Origin: Ensifer sp. BR816
Lineage (GTDB): Bacteria; Pseudomonadota; Alphaproteobacteria; Rhizobiales; Rhizobiaceae
NCBI RefSeq assembly: GCF_000378985.1
Contig: NZ_KB905370.1
Location: 4,524,799-4,588,798, forward strand
Reading direction: 5' to 3'
Length of the DNA stretch: 64,000 bases
Translations under genes and position numbers: made by a program
In this document: piece by piece, positions 1-8,699 of the stretch
Position numbering within the stretch: position 1 is the first letter of the stretch
How the letters are laid out: each line of letters begins with the position of its first letter
The notes under the pieces: model-generated
Seen by the model: the letters and a program-made list of their open reading frames with translations, nothing else
The model's database searches: none
What the model was told of the DNA's origin: nothing

Positions 1-559
1 GGCAATCGCGATAGGACAGCCAGGTGATCAGGTGACGACGATCGGTCGGCTCCGGGAAGGACGAGCCGATGCGCAGGCAGACCGTCTCGATGCCGAACTT
101 GTCGAAGTAATAGCGCGCGAGATTTTCGACGAAGGTCTTCGACACGCCATAGAGGCTGTCGGGCCGCGTCGGCACGTTGCCGTCGATCGTCTCGGTGCGC
201 TCGTAGAAGCCGATCGCATGCACGGAACTCGCATAGACGATGCGCTTGACGCCGTGGCGTCGGGCCGCCTCATAGATATTGTAGCCACCGGCGATATTGG
301 AATCGAGGATGGTCTGCCACGCCGCTTCGACAGCCTGGCCGCCCATGTGGACGATGGCATCGCAGCCCTTCACCGCCTGCGAGACCGCATCGAAATCGGC
401 GAGGTCGAGCGGAAAGTCCTCTTCGTGCGGCGCGAGATTCTGACAAGGGCCTCGGGCGGAAAGCCTCACGACCTTTCCAAGCCGGGTTCCGGACTTGCGC
501 AGCTCGCTTCCGAGGGCACCGGCGGCACCGGTCAGCAGCACTCTTTGAAAATCGGACAT
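1..559 (-). CDS. NAD-dependent uronate dehydrogenase-like SDR (partial)
   Basis: The N-terminal 186 residues of an extended short-chain dehydrogenase are present; the window edge cuts the rest. Seen: a Rossmann motif TGAAGALG at residues 10-17, a YASS strand near 109-112 and the catalytic YGVSK at 137-141. The flow 'VHMGG..N..G.YN.YEAAR' and 'YFDKFG.ET..LRIGS..PEP' closely resembles bacterial uronate dehydrogenase (oxidises galacturonate/glucuronate to the aldarolactone), so this is preferred over a sugar-nucleotide epimerase. The start at 559 has a strong AAGGAGGG site and lies 13 nt after the aminotransferase stop, making it the last visible gene of the hyu operon. The substrate is inferred only. 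Confidence 0.75.
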   Translation of the reverse strand, partial: MSDFQRVLLTGAAGALGSELRKSGTRLGKVVRLSARGPCQNLAPHEEDFPLDLADFDAVSQAVKGCDAIVHMGGQAVEAAWQTILDSNIAGGYNIYEAARRHGVKRIVYASSVHAIGFYERTETIDGNVPTRPDSLYGVSKTFVENLARYYFDKFGIETVCLRIGSSFPEPTDRRHLITWLSYRDC

Positions 560-572
560 GATGTTTCCCTCC

Positions 573-1784
573 TTAGCGAAGCTGGCCGAGTGCTTCGCCG
601 ATGCGCTCGATGGCAATATGCAGGTTTTCCCGCGACGTCGCGAAAGACAGGCGGATGTAAGGCTCGACGCCGAAAGCAGCACCCGGGACGGTCGCGACCT
701 TTCCGGCCGTCAGCAGGTAGGAAGCCAATGCGGTGTCGTTCGCGATCACAGTTCCATCCGGCGCTGTCCCGCCGATATAGCCGGTGCATTTCGGGAAGAG
801 ATAGAAGGCGCCCTCCGGCGCACGGACCTCGAGGCCGGGAATCGCACGGAAGCCCCGCGTCACCAACTCCCCGCGGGCCTTGTATTCGGCGACGGCCTGC
901 GCGACGAAATCCTGCGGACCGTTGAGCGCTGCGGCGGCTGCGGCCTGCGAGATCGACGCCGGGCAGGTCGTGCTCTGCGACTGCATCTTGTTCAAGACCT
1001 TGGTCAGGCTCTTCGGCCCGGCGGCATAGCCAAGCCGCCAGCCGGTCATCGCATAGGCCTTGGATACGCCGTTGATGATCAGCGTCCGCTCGCGCAATTG
1101 CGGGCAGGCGTTCGCAAAGGAAGTGAAGGGCACGTCGCCGGCAACGATATGCTCGTAGATCTCGTCGGACATCACGAGGACGTGCGGATGGCGCTCCAGC
1201 ACCGCGCCGAGTGCGGCGAGCTCGTCGCTGGTGTAGATCGCGCCGGTCGGGTTCGATGGCGAGTTGAACAGCACCCAGCGCGTCTTCGGGGTGATTGCCT
1301 GTTCGAGGCGTTCCGGCGTCAGCTTGAAATTGTCCTCGACGCCGCAGGCGATGGTCTTGGGGACGCCGCCATGCAGGATGACGATATCCGTGTAGGACAC
1401 CCAATAGGGCGCCGGCACGATCACCTCGTCGCCGGGTTCGACCGTACCGAGAAATGCGCTGAACAGGATCTGCTTGGCGCCGTTGCCGATGGAGATTTCA
1501 TCCATGGCATAGTCGAGGCTGTTCTCGCGCTTGAACTTCGCGACGATCGCCGAACGCAATTCCTCCAGGCCGTTCGGACCGGTGTAGCGGGTCTTGCCGC
1601 CGCGCATCGCGGCGATCGCCGCCTCGATGATGAAGTCCGGCGTATCGAAATCCGGCTCGCCGAGGGAAAGATCGACGACGTCCTCGCCCTTCGCCCGCAT
1701 GGTCTTGGCCGCAAGCGACACGGCCATCGACGGAGACGATTTGATGCTGCCGGCCCGACGGCTTTCGAAATTCATGATGTTCAT
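573..1784 (-). CDS. Class I PLP-dependent aminotransferase (aspartate aminotransferase-like)
   Basis: 403 residues, full length for a fold-type I aminotransferase of the aspartate aminotransferase Ib group. Seen: substrate-side 'SLGEPDFDTP', 'NGAKQ', 'NSPSNPTG' (PLP-contacting Asn), 'MSDEIYEH' (Asp holding the pyridine nitrogen), 'NGVSKAYAMTGWRLGY' (the PLP lysine in SKAYAMTGWR) and the C-terminal 'IRLSFATS' arginine that binds the alpha-carboxylate. It is cytosolic. ATG at 1784 overlaps the hyuB TGA in an ATGA, which fixes the start and implies translational coupling. In this operon it may deaminate an amino acid released by the hydantoinase; the exact substrate cannot be read from sequence. 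Confidence 0.9.
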   Translation of the reverse strand: MNIMNFESRRAGSIKSSPSMAVSLAAKTMRAKGEDVVDLSLGEPDFDTPDFIIEAAIAAMRGGKTRYTGPNGLEELRSAIVAKFKRENSLDYAMDEISIGNGAKQILFSAFLGTVEPGDEVIVPAPYWVSYTDIVILHGGVPKTIACGVEDNFKLTPERLEQAITPKTRWVLFNSPSNPTGAIYTSDELAALGAVLERHPHVLVMSDEIYEHIVAGDVPFTSFANACPQLRERTLIINGVSKAYAMTGWRLGYAAGPKSLTKVLNKMQSQSTTCPASISQAAAAAALNGPQDFVAQAVAEYKARGELVTRGFRAIPGLEVRAPEGAFYLFPKCTGYIGGTAPDGTVIANDTALASYLLTAGKVATVPGAAFGVEPYIRLSFATSRENLHIAIERIGEALGQLR

Positions 1785-3448
1785 TTCTTCCCGTCCGATT
1801 TCTTCCTGCCGTAGTCTGCGGCCGCCTGGTCCGGCGTGACGTAGCCATTGGCGATATCGTCATCGACTGCCGCTGCCGGGCGCTTGGCCGGGGTGCCGTA
1901 GCCCCCGCCGCCGGGGAGCTGAAGGACGAGCTTGCGACCCTCCGGCACGAACTGCAGTCCCTTGCCCTTGAGCGTTGTGCCGTCGTCGAGCGACACGGAG
2001 CCGGCCGCACCGTCGCCTCCGCCGTCACGGCCGCGCGCGGGATGACCGAGCCGGTCGAACATGGCGGAGAAGCGGAAGGCGTAGCCTTCGGCGGCGGCGA
2101 TTTCGATCACCTGGCCGAGGCCGCCGCGCTGCTCGCCGGCGCCGCCGGAGCCTTCGCGCAATTCCTTGCGCCAGACGATGATCGGGCCGACATTTTCCGT
2201 TGCCTCGATCGGCATCGTATGGACGCCACTCGGAAAGGCCGTGGCGTTGAGGCCGTCGAGCGACGGGCGCGCGCCGGTGCCGCCGGAATTGAACATGAGG
2301 ATTTCGGCGCCCTTGCCGCCGATCTCGTCGGAGACCGGACGCACGCTCATGTGCAGGTTCCAGAGCGCACTTGCCCCTTCGGCCGGCACCTTGCCCGGCA
2401 GCGCCTGGTGGAGTGCGCCGAGCACGAGGTCGGGCACGAAGTGGCCGAGCACATGGCGGACCGCGACCGGTGCCGGCCGCTTGGCATTGAGGATGCAGCC
2501 TTCCGGGGCGACGACGTCGAAGGGCGCGAGCGAGGCGGCGTTGTTCGGGATCTCCGGCGCGACGACGCATTTGATGCCGTAGCAGGCATAGGCCTTGGCA
2601 TAGACGAGCGGCACGTTGATGCCGAACTTGCTCATGGCCGACGTGCCGTCGAAATCGACCACCACGCCGTCCGCGCCGATGGAGAGCTTTGCGGCGAGAT
2701 GCACCGGCTCGTCGTAGCCGTCGAGGTCGAGGCTGTAGGACCAGCTTCCATGCGGCAGGTTTCTGAGCCGTTCAAGCGTCGCTTCGCGGCTGTGCTTCAG
2801 GATGAACGCGCCGATCGTGCCCAGGTCTTCCAGGTTGAATTCCGTCAGCATGTCGACGAGGCGGCGATGGCCGGTTTCGTTGCAGGCGGCGAGCGCATAG
2901 AAGTCGCCGACCACCTTGTCGCTTTCGCGGACATTGTTGCGGACGATATGAATGAGCGTGCGGTTGACCTCGCCCCGGTCGAAGAACTTCATGATCGGGA
3001 TGAACAGGCCTTCCTCGTAGACTTCGCGCGCATCCGGGCCGAAGCCGCGGCCGCCGACATCGACGACATGGGCGGTGGAGGCGAAATAGCCGACCAGCCT
3101 GCCATGGTGGAAGGACGGCGTGACGACGGTGATGTCGTGCAGGTGGCCGGTGCCCTTCCAGGGATCGTTGGTGATATAGACGTCACCCTCGAAGATATTC
3201 TCCGGGCCGATATCGCTGATGAAGTGCGCCACCGATTCCGCCATGGCGTTGACATGGCCGGGCGTGCCGGTGACCGCCTGGGCGAGCATGCGGCCCTCGA
3301 GGTCGAAGATGCCGGCCGAAAGGTCGCCGGCCTCGCGGACGGATGTCGAGAAGGCCGTGCGGATCAGCGTTTGTGCCTGCTCCTCGACAACGGAGATCAG
3401 CCGGTTCCACATCACCTGCATGTGGATGTCGATTAGGGTTTCGCTCAT
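1781..3448 (-). CDS. hyuB: Hydantoinase B / oxoprolinase beta-subunit family protein
   Basis: 555 residues, typical of the HyuB family (N-methylhydantoinase, 5-oxoprolinase, acetophenone and acetone carboxylase subunits). Recognised from the N-terminal 'NRLISVVEEQAQTLIRTAFSTSVREAGDLSAGIFD' flow, 'NDPWKGTGHLHD', 'STAHVVDVGG' and the C-terminal 'GGGGYGTP' block. The partner HyuA is directly upstream with a 29-nt gap, and the pair normally forms an ATP-dependent complex that opens cyclic amides. Substrate specificity cannot be assigned. ATG at 3448; the stop overlaps the aminotransferase start. Confidence 0.9.
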   Translation of the reverse strand: MSETLIDIHMQVMWNRLISVVEEQAQTLIRTAFSTSVREAGDLSAGIFDLEGRMLAQAVTGTPGHVNAMAESVAHFISDIGPENIFEGDVYITNDPWKGTGHLHDITVVTPSFHHGRLVGYFASTAHVVDVGGRGFGPDAREVYEEGLFIPIMKFFDRGEVNRTLIHIVRNNVRESDKVVGDFYALAACNETGHRRLVDMLTEFNLEDLGTIGAFILKHSREATLERLRNLPHGSWSYSLDLDGYDEPVHLAAKLSIGADGVVVDFDGTSAMSKFGINVPLVYAKAYACYGIKCVVAPEIPNNAASLAPFDVVAPEGCILNAKRPAPVAVRHVLGHFVPDLVLGALHQALPGKVPAEGASALWNLHMSVRPVSDEIGGKGAEILMFNSGGTGARPSLDGLNATAFPSGVHTMPIEATENVGPIIVWRKELREGSGGAGEQRGGLGQVIEIAAAEGYAFRFSAMFDRLGHPARGRDGGGDGAAGSVSLDDGTTLKGKGLQFVPEGRKLVLQLPGGGGYGTPAKRPAAAVDDDIANGYVTPDQAAADYGRKKSDGKK

Positions 3449-3477
3449 GGCAATATTCCTGAATTTAGGGGACCCAT

Positions 3478-5559
3478 TCAGCGGCGCGTGGCGAGGAGGC
3501 AGCCATCCGCCTGGACGGTGGCGACGAAGGAGGATGTGAGCACGGTCGAGGTTTCGCGCTCTACGATCACAGCCGGGCCGGAAACCACGTCGCCGGGGGA
3601 AAGCGCCTCGCGTTCGTGGATGCCTGCCTCGAGGAATGCCCTCTGTCCCACATCGAAGAGGCGGCGGTGTTTTCCGGGTTCTGCATCGCGGCGGCGGCCG
3701 ACGGCTTCGACGCGCGCGACCTCGGGGAGGGCCGAGCTCGCCTTGACTGCCCAGCTGACGATCTCGATGTCGAGGCCCTCGATCGCCCGGCCGAAGAAGC
3801 GCGCATAGGCCTCCTCGAAGAGGGTACGGATGCGTTCGGCACTTGCCGCATCGAAATGCTCGAAGGGCAGGGCGACGGGAATGTCCCAGCCCTGGCCTGC
3901 GTAGCGCATGAAGACGGTGCGTTCGATGACCGGATCGGCCGTGTCGAGGCCGCCGGCGACGAAGCTCAGCGCTTCGTTCGTCATTGCGGCCATCAGCCGG
4001 TTGGCGCCGTCGCTGTCGAAATGCGACAGGTTGAACACGGCGCTGCGGACCGACTCGTAGCCGAACGGCGCTCGCAGGAAGCCGATCGCCGAGCCGACCC
4101 CGGCGCCGGGCGGCACGAGGAAGGTCGAAATCCCCATTTTCTCGCAGAGCCGCGCCGCGTGCAGCGGGCCGGCGCCGCCGAAGGTGATCATGGTGAAGTC
4201 GGAGATGTCCTTGCCGTTCTCGACCGTGTGGACGCGGCCGGCATTGGCCATGTTCTCGTCGACCATCTCGCAGGTTCCGTAGGCCGCCCCCTCGGCGTCG
4301 AGACCGAGGCTGGCGCCGATCTCGCGGTCCATCGCATCGCGTGATGCGGCAACGGAAAGCGGGATTGCGCCGCCGGCGAAATTCTCGGGGTCGAGCTTGC
4401 CGAGCAGCAGGTCCGCGTCGGTGACGGTCGGCTTGAGGCCGCCGCGCTGGTAACAGGCCGGGCCCGGCTCCGAAGCGGCACTGTGCGGCCCGACACGAAT
4501 CTGGCGCATGACGTCGACACCGGCGATCGAGCCACCGCCAGCGCCGATCTCCACCATCTCCACCACCGGGATGGAGATCGGCATGCCGCTACCCTTGCGG
4601 AAACGGTAGGTGCGGGCGACTTCGAAGGTCTTCGCCGTCTTCGGGACCTGGTTTTCGATCAGGCAGATTTTTGCGGTCGTGCCGCCCATGTCGAAGGAAA
4701 GGACGGTGTCGAGGCCATGGCGACGGGCGATGTCGGCCGCGAAGATCGCACCGCCGGCCGGGCCGGATTCGACGAGCCGCACCGGAAATTCGGCAGCACT
4801 TTCAACCGAGACGATGCCGCCGCCCGAATGGATCATATAGACCGGGCAACCGACGCCGATCTCTTTCAGCGAGACGACGAGGCGGTCGAGATAGGACTTG
4901 ATCGCCGGCTTCACATAGGCGTTGGCACAGACCGTATTGAAGCGCTCGAATTCGCGCATCTGCGGCGAGACTTCGGACGAAATCGACACCGAGAGGTCCG
5001 GGATACGGGCGAGCAATTGCTCGCGCGCCTGTCGCTCATGGTCGCCGTTCGCATAGGCGTGGATGAAGCCGATCGCCACGCTCTCGTAACCGCCGGCGGC
5101 GATCGCGTCGACCACCGCCTCCAGCGAGGCGCTATCCAGGCCAAGAAGCACCTCACCGGCGGCGTTGACGCGTTCGCGGACGGTGAAGCGATCGGCGCGC
5201 CCGATCAGCGCCGGCGGCAGCGAAATGTTGAGGTCGTACTGTTCGAAGCGGTTCTCGGTACGCATTTCGAGCACGTCGCGGAACCCTTCGGTGGTGATGA
5301 AAGCCGTCTTCGCCCCACGTCGCTCGATCAGCGCATTGGTCGCGAGCGTCGTTCCGTGGATCAGGATGTCGATCTGCGAAAGGGCAATGCCCGCCGCCTC
5401 GGCGACGGCCTTGACGCCCTTCAGGATGGCGCGCTCCGGCGCCGTGTAGTCGGTCAGAACCTTGGTCGAGTGGAGCGTCCCGTCAAGGTCGAGGGCGATG
5501 TCCGTAAACGTCCCGCCGATGTCGACGCCGACGCGGCAGTTCCGAGAAGCGCTTGTCAC
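3478..5559 (-). CDS. hyuA: Hydantoinase A / oxoprolinase alpha-subunit family ATPase
   Basis: 693 residues, full length for HyuA. It has an acetate/sugar kinase/Hsp70-type ATPase fold: N-terminal 'GVDIGGTFTDIALD' phosphate-1 motif, 'HGTTLATNALIERRGAKTA', 'HSGGGIVS', 'VESGPAGGAIFAA', 'SFDMGGTTAKICL' (phosphate-2) and 'FGGAGPLHA'. It works with HyuB in ATP-dependent hydrolysis of hydantoins, 5-oxoproline or related rings. The start is GTG at 5559, preceded by a GGGGAAC ribosome site; the GVDIGGTFTD motif begins only ten codons in, so a later start is unlikely. First gene of a four-gene operon behind the 5681-5709 promoter. Confidence 0.9.
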   Translation of the reverse strand: MTSASRNCRVGVDIGGTFTDIALDLDGTLHSTKVLTDYTAPERAILKGVKAVAEAAGIALSQIDILIHGTTLATNALIERRGAKTAFITTEGFRDVLEMRTENRFEQYDLNISLPPALIGRADRFTVRERVNAAGEVLLGLDSASLEAVVDAIAAGGYESVAIGFIHAYANGDHERQAREQLLARIPDLSVSISSEVSPQMREFERFNTVCANAYVKPAIKSYLDRLVVSLKEIGVGCPVYMIHSGGGIVSVESAAEFPVRLVESGPAGGAIFAADIARRHGLDTVLSFDMGGTTAKICLIENQVPKTAKTFEVARTYRFRKGSGMPISIPVVEMVEIGAGGGSIAGVDVMRQIRVGPHSAASEPGPACYQRGGLKPTVTDADLLLGKLDPENFAGGAIPLSVAASRDAMDREIGASLGLDAEGAAYGTCEMVDENMANAGRVHTVENGKDISDFTMITFGGAGPLHAARLCEKMGISTFLVPPGAGVGSAIGFLRAPFGYESVRSAVFNLSHFDSDGANRLMAAMTNEALSFVAGGLDTADPVIERTVFMRYAGQGWDIPVALPFEHFDAASAERIRTLFEEAYARFFGRAIEGLDIEIVSWAVKASSALPEVARVEAVGRRRDAEPGKHRRLFDVGQRAFLEAGIHEREALSPGDVVSGPAVIVERETSTVLTSSFVATVQADGCLLATRR

Positions 5560-5680
5560 TGTTCAGTTCCCCATCGTTCGCTGCTGTGAGCCGCCATCCA
5601 TGCATGCTGTGCTCGAGAGATCATTCCCGCGGGCCGCGGCGAGGGCAAGAGGCTGCGAAGCTATCCCGCGTCACGAAAAG

Positions 5681-5709
5681 AAATATGTCAGTTATCATAC
5701 ATGTGTCAA
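5681..5709 (-). promoter_or_regulatory. Predicted sigma-70-type promoter of the hyu operon
   Basis: On the minus strand TTGACA (5704-5709) and ATATTT (5681-5686) are separated by exactly 17 nt, about 125 nt upstream of the hyuA GTG. The -35 is a perfect consensus. The spacer contains imperfect dyads around GTTATCATACATGTG that could be a regulator site; no adjacent regulator gene is visible. Confidence 0.5.
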
Positions 5710-5807
5710 CTAGGAGCGATCATCGTTGATCTACGAAGCCGGTTGAGCAAGAAGAGCCTCGTCGCCGATCTCTTCAACGTTCTGCCGGAGTTCGAAGAGG
5801 CGCTCTG

Positions 5808-6386
5808 ATGAGCCGGAGAGAAATTCCGCAAGCCGACCCTATAATCAGGCATAGCGAGTCAAAGTTGCCGGAGCCGGAAATGCGCGAGCCTGAAATCATG
5901 AGGTTCCCACCGAGCGATTGGGTGCCGAACCACCCCAGATTGCCGGTGTTGGTCTATCGTCAGGGCCTGTCCACCGCGGAGCGCGACGCGGCGGCCGAGT
6001 TCGAGCGGCGCTTTGCCGAGGCCGGCTGGCAAGGGCTTTGGCGTAACGGCGTCTTTTCCTATCAGCATTACCATATCGGCGCGCACGAAGTTCTCGGTAT
6101 CGCCAGGGGCAGCGCCAGGCTGTTGATCGGCGGTCCCGACGGCGCGGTGCTAGAGGTGGGTGCAGGTGACTGCCTCATACTGCCGGCGGGCACCGGTCAC
6201 AGGAATCTCGGATCGAGCGACGGTTTCCTAGTCGTCGGCGGTTATCCGCCCGGACAGACGGCCGATATCCAGACGAAGGCCGCCAGCACGACCGACCTGC
6301 AAACGATCGCCAACCTGCCGCTCCCCGCGACCGACCCGCTCCATGGCGCAGACGGCCCCCTGCCACGCCTTTGGAAAGGGGCTTAG
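5808..6386 (+). CDS. Cupin-domain protein (YjlB-like)
   Basis: 192 residues. A single small cupin barrel is visible: 'GVFSYQHYHIGAHEVLGIARGSARLLIGG' carries the metal-binding H-x-H...E pattern, and 'GDCLILPAGTGHRNLG' is the second cupin motif with its His. The 'IPNHPxLPVLVYR' N-terminus and overall length match the YjlB-type cupins found in many bacteria; their substrate is unknown. The chosen ATG has a GAAGAGG site. Later in-frame ATGs at 5880 and 5898 are possible and would still leave the whole cupin intact. Divergent from hyuA; role in hydantoin metabolism is only inferred from position. Confidence 0.7.
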   Translation: MSRREIPQADPIIRHSESKLPEPEMREPEIMRFPPSDWVPNHPRLPVLVYRQGLSTAERDAAAEFERRFAEAGWQGLWRNGVFSYQHYHIGAHEVLGIARGSARLLIGGPDGAVLEVGAGDCLILPAGTGHRNLGSSDGFLVVGGYPPGQTADIQTKAASTTDLQTIANLPLPATDPLHGADGPLPRLWKGA

Positions 6387-6669
6387 GCGGCTGATTTGGG
6401 CGGGGTCTCCGAAGGTCCATGGGCACCGCGAATCACCGCACGTTCGTCGCTGAATTCAGCGCTTCCGGCCGGCCCGCAGGACTGCACGAACCGGGCTTTC
6501 CAAGCCCGATTGCCGCTTCCTCGGCGCCTTGACGCGGGTACCGGTTGCGGATGTGCCACATTTAATTGCCGTAAAGTTGTCACACTTCCAAATTCTGCAA
6601 CCCCGCGTATTGCCACGGCACGCATGGCTGGTATCTCTGCAGCGCACGAATCTACCAAAAGGATATGCC

Positions 6670-7803
6670 ATGCGGGAGTTGCTGCCGGTCGCCCTATGTG
6701 TCGTGTTGAGCGCCTGTGCGCGCCCTGCCGACGGGCCGAACCCAAGCGACATATACAACGCCAGGATCGCCGGCACGAATGAACGGATCCAGGTCGTCGA
6801 TCTCGCAAAGGCGCCGATGGGCGTTACTTCGTCGGCACCGTTGTCCTATCTCCCGACCGACAAGGGACTGAGTCCCATGCGCTCCGCCGGTTACATGGAC
6901 CAGCGGCTTCGTCGCGGCGACGTCATAGAGGTGACGATCATCGATTCCGGCGAGGAGGCGCTGTTTTCCTCCGCCAACAGCAAGACCCTCAATCTCGGCC
7001 GGTTCACGGTCGATTCGAGCGGCTTCGTCACGCTCCCCTTCGTTGGTCGCCAGCGCGTCCTTGAATCGACCCCGGAAGGCCTTCAGGCCCAGATCGTCAG
7101 CGGCCTGCGCGGCACGGCGGTCAATCCGCAGGCGATCGTTACCGTGGTCGAAAAGCCGACCACCGGCGTCGTCGTCAATGGCGACGTGCGGGCGGCAGGG
7201 CGTTTCCCGCTGACGGCGCGCAAGGAGCGCGTGCTCGACGCGATTGCCCTTGCCGGCGGCTCCTCCTCGGCGCCCGGTTCGTCGACGGTCACCCTGATGC
7301 GGGGCAAGCAGCGCGCCAGCGTGCCGCTCGCCCGGCTGCTGGAAGACAACAGCCAGAACGTCTATCTGCTGCCGGACGATCAGGTCTTCGTCGAGAACGA
7401 TGCGCCGAGCTTCACGGCGATCGGCGCCTTCAGGAGCGTCGGCGAGTTCGAGTTCGAGCAGGGCAAGCTGACGCTGGCGCAGGCGCTCGCCCGGGCCGGC
7501 GGCCTCCTCGACGACCGTGCCGACGCGCGCAATTTCTATGTCTTCCGCAACGAGCAGGTCTTCATCCAGCCGGGCGGTGCGGATCTGAAAACCGCTGCCC
7601 TGCCGGTCGCCAGCTCGAAACCGGTGATCTACCGCGTCAACCTGCGCGACGTCGCCAATTTCGCATTGATGCAGCAGTTCAAGATGCAGAACGGCGACAT
7701 GCTCTATGCCAGCAATGCCGGCCTCGTCGACGTCGCCAAGCTGCTCACGGTTTTCCAGAAGAGCGCGCCGACCGCTGCCGCGCCGCTTCCGGGCTCCAGC
7801 TAA
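6670..7803 (+). CDS. Polysaccharide export outer-membrane lipoprotein (Wza/KpsD family)
   Basis: 377 residues. A lipoprotein signal (MRELLPVALCVVLSAC) puts the lipid on Cys16. A polysaccharide-export domain follows ('RLRRGDVIEVTIIDSG...GRFTVDSSGFVTLPFVGR'), then two SLBB-like segments ('VVVNGDVRAAGRFPL', 'FTAIGAFRSVGEFEF'). Such proteins form the outer-membrane channel for capsule, K-antigen or exopolysaccharide. The upstream in-frame extension from 6529 is dropped because ATG 6670 follows AAAAGGAT at good spacing and starts the signal peptide. No other polysaccharide genes sit beside it. Its last 4 bases overlap the end of the convergent kinase gene. The 283 nt upstream (6387-6669) hold no gene I can support. 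Confidence 0.85.
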   Translation: MRELLPVALCVVLSACARPADGPNPSDIYNARIAGTNERIQVVDLAKAPMGVTSSAPLSYLPTDKGLSPMRSAGYMDQRLRRGDVIEVTIIDSGEEALFSSANSKTLNLGRFTVDSSGFVTLPFVGRQRVLESTPEGLQAQIVSGLRGTAVNPQAIVTVVEKPTTGVVVNGDVRAAGRFPLTARKERVLDAIALAGGSSSAPGSSTVTLMRGKQRASVPLARLLEDNSQNVYLLPDDQVFVENDAPSFTAIGAFRSVGEFEFEQGKLTLAQALARAGGLLDDRADARNFYVFRNEQVFIQPGGADLKTAALPVASSKPVIYRVNLRDVANFALMQQFKMQNGDMLYASNAGLVDVAKLLTVFQKSAPTAAAPLPGSS

Positions 7804-8699
7804 GGACGTCGCGCTTCGTCGAGCAATGCCGCAGCCTCGATCGCGTCGTGCGGTCGATTGGCGGGCTCGGCTTGCGTGAGGCGGGAAGCGAGCGCCGACA
7901 ATGCCGATTTCTCGTCTTTCTCCGCGTCGCACCGCGCGACGAGCGTTTCGAGGATGCGTCCGCAAGAATAGAGATCGGAGCTGGCATCGGGGCGCGCACC
8001 GGCCCGCTGTTCGGGGGCGGCAAATTCGGGGTGGGCGCCGCGCGCCATGTGGAGGTCTTCGAGCCGCTCGCCCCTTGCGAGCGCCAGTCCGAAATCGCCG
8101 AGCTTCGGTGAGCGGCAATCATCATCGGCGAAGAACAGGTTCGCCGGCGAAATATCGCCATGGACGATGCCCTGCGCATGCAGATAGCCAAGCGCCGACA
8201 GGAGCGCCTTCATGATCGCGACGATCTCCGACAAGGCGAGGGGACGCGCAGCGAGGCGCTGCGACAACGTCGCGGGCATCCAGTCGGAAAGGAGCGCCGG
8301 ACGGCCATCGGCCAGCCGCAGTGTGGCGCGCAAAGGGATAATGTTCGGGTGAACCAAGGTGCCGGCAAGGCGCGCCTCGTGCAGCAGCCATTGCCTGAGC
8401 ACCACATCGTCGCGCCGGGCCGGGGGCAGGGTCTTGAGGGCGTGCGGCGTGCCGAGGTCGCGATGGCGCAGCTTCAGCACCAGCGTCCGATCGCTCGCAT
8501 AGACCGTTTCGTCCACGCAGAAGCTGTTGGCAATGAGGTCGGGTGCATCAGGCGCAAGCCTGGAGCGGCCCCGGTCCAGTGCATCGCGCACCCGATCGAT
8601 CATCAGCGGTCTTGCCTCGCCCTCGGGCGCAAGAACGGCCCAGAGGGCGGAAAACCGTGCCGAAACAAGCGCAAGGTCATCCTCGGGGTCGCCGCTCAT
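7800..8699 (-). CDS. ppkA: T6SS serine/threonine protein kinase PpkA (TagE)
   Basis: 299 residues with a Hanks-type kinase domain: Lys89 in 'ALKTL', catalytic loop HGDISPANL (Asp182, Asn187) and DFG at 202-204. No transmembrane segment or periplasmic tail is seen, unlike Pseudomonas PpkA but like the Agrobacterium enzyme. In Agrobacterium, PpkA phosphorylates TssL, and phospho-TssL binds Fha to switch secretion on; all partners are present here. The start at 8699 is set by ATGA overlap with tagF-pppA. Last gene of the T6SS operon; its TAG stop overlaps the converging export-protein stop. Confidence 0.9.
   Translation of the reverse strand: MSGDPEDDLALVSARFSALWAVLAPEGEARPLMIDRVRDALDRGRSRLAPDAPDLIANSFCVDETVYASDRTLVLKLRHRDLGTPHALKTLPPARRDDVVLRQWLLHEARLAGTLVHPNIIPLRATLRLADGRPALLSDWMPATLSQRLAARPLALSEIVAIMKALLSALGYLHAQGIVHGDISPANLFFADDDCRSPKLGDFGLALARGERLEDLHMARGAHPEFAAPEQRAGARPDASSDLYSCGRILETLVARCDAEKDEKSALSALASRLTQAEPANRPHDAIEAAALLDEARRP

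Noticed and set aside
5701-5808. A 35-codon frame ending TGATG into the cupin gene
   Set aside because: No ribosome site or recognisable protein; it overlaps the hyu promoter. Translational coupling is possible but unsupported.
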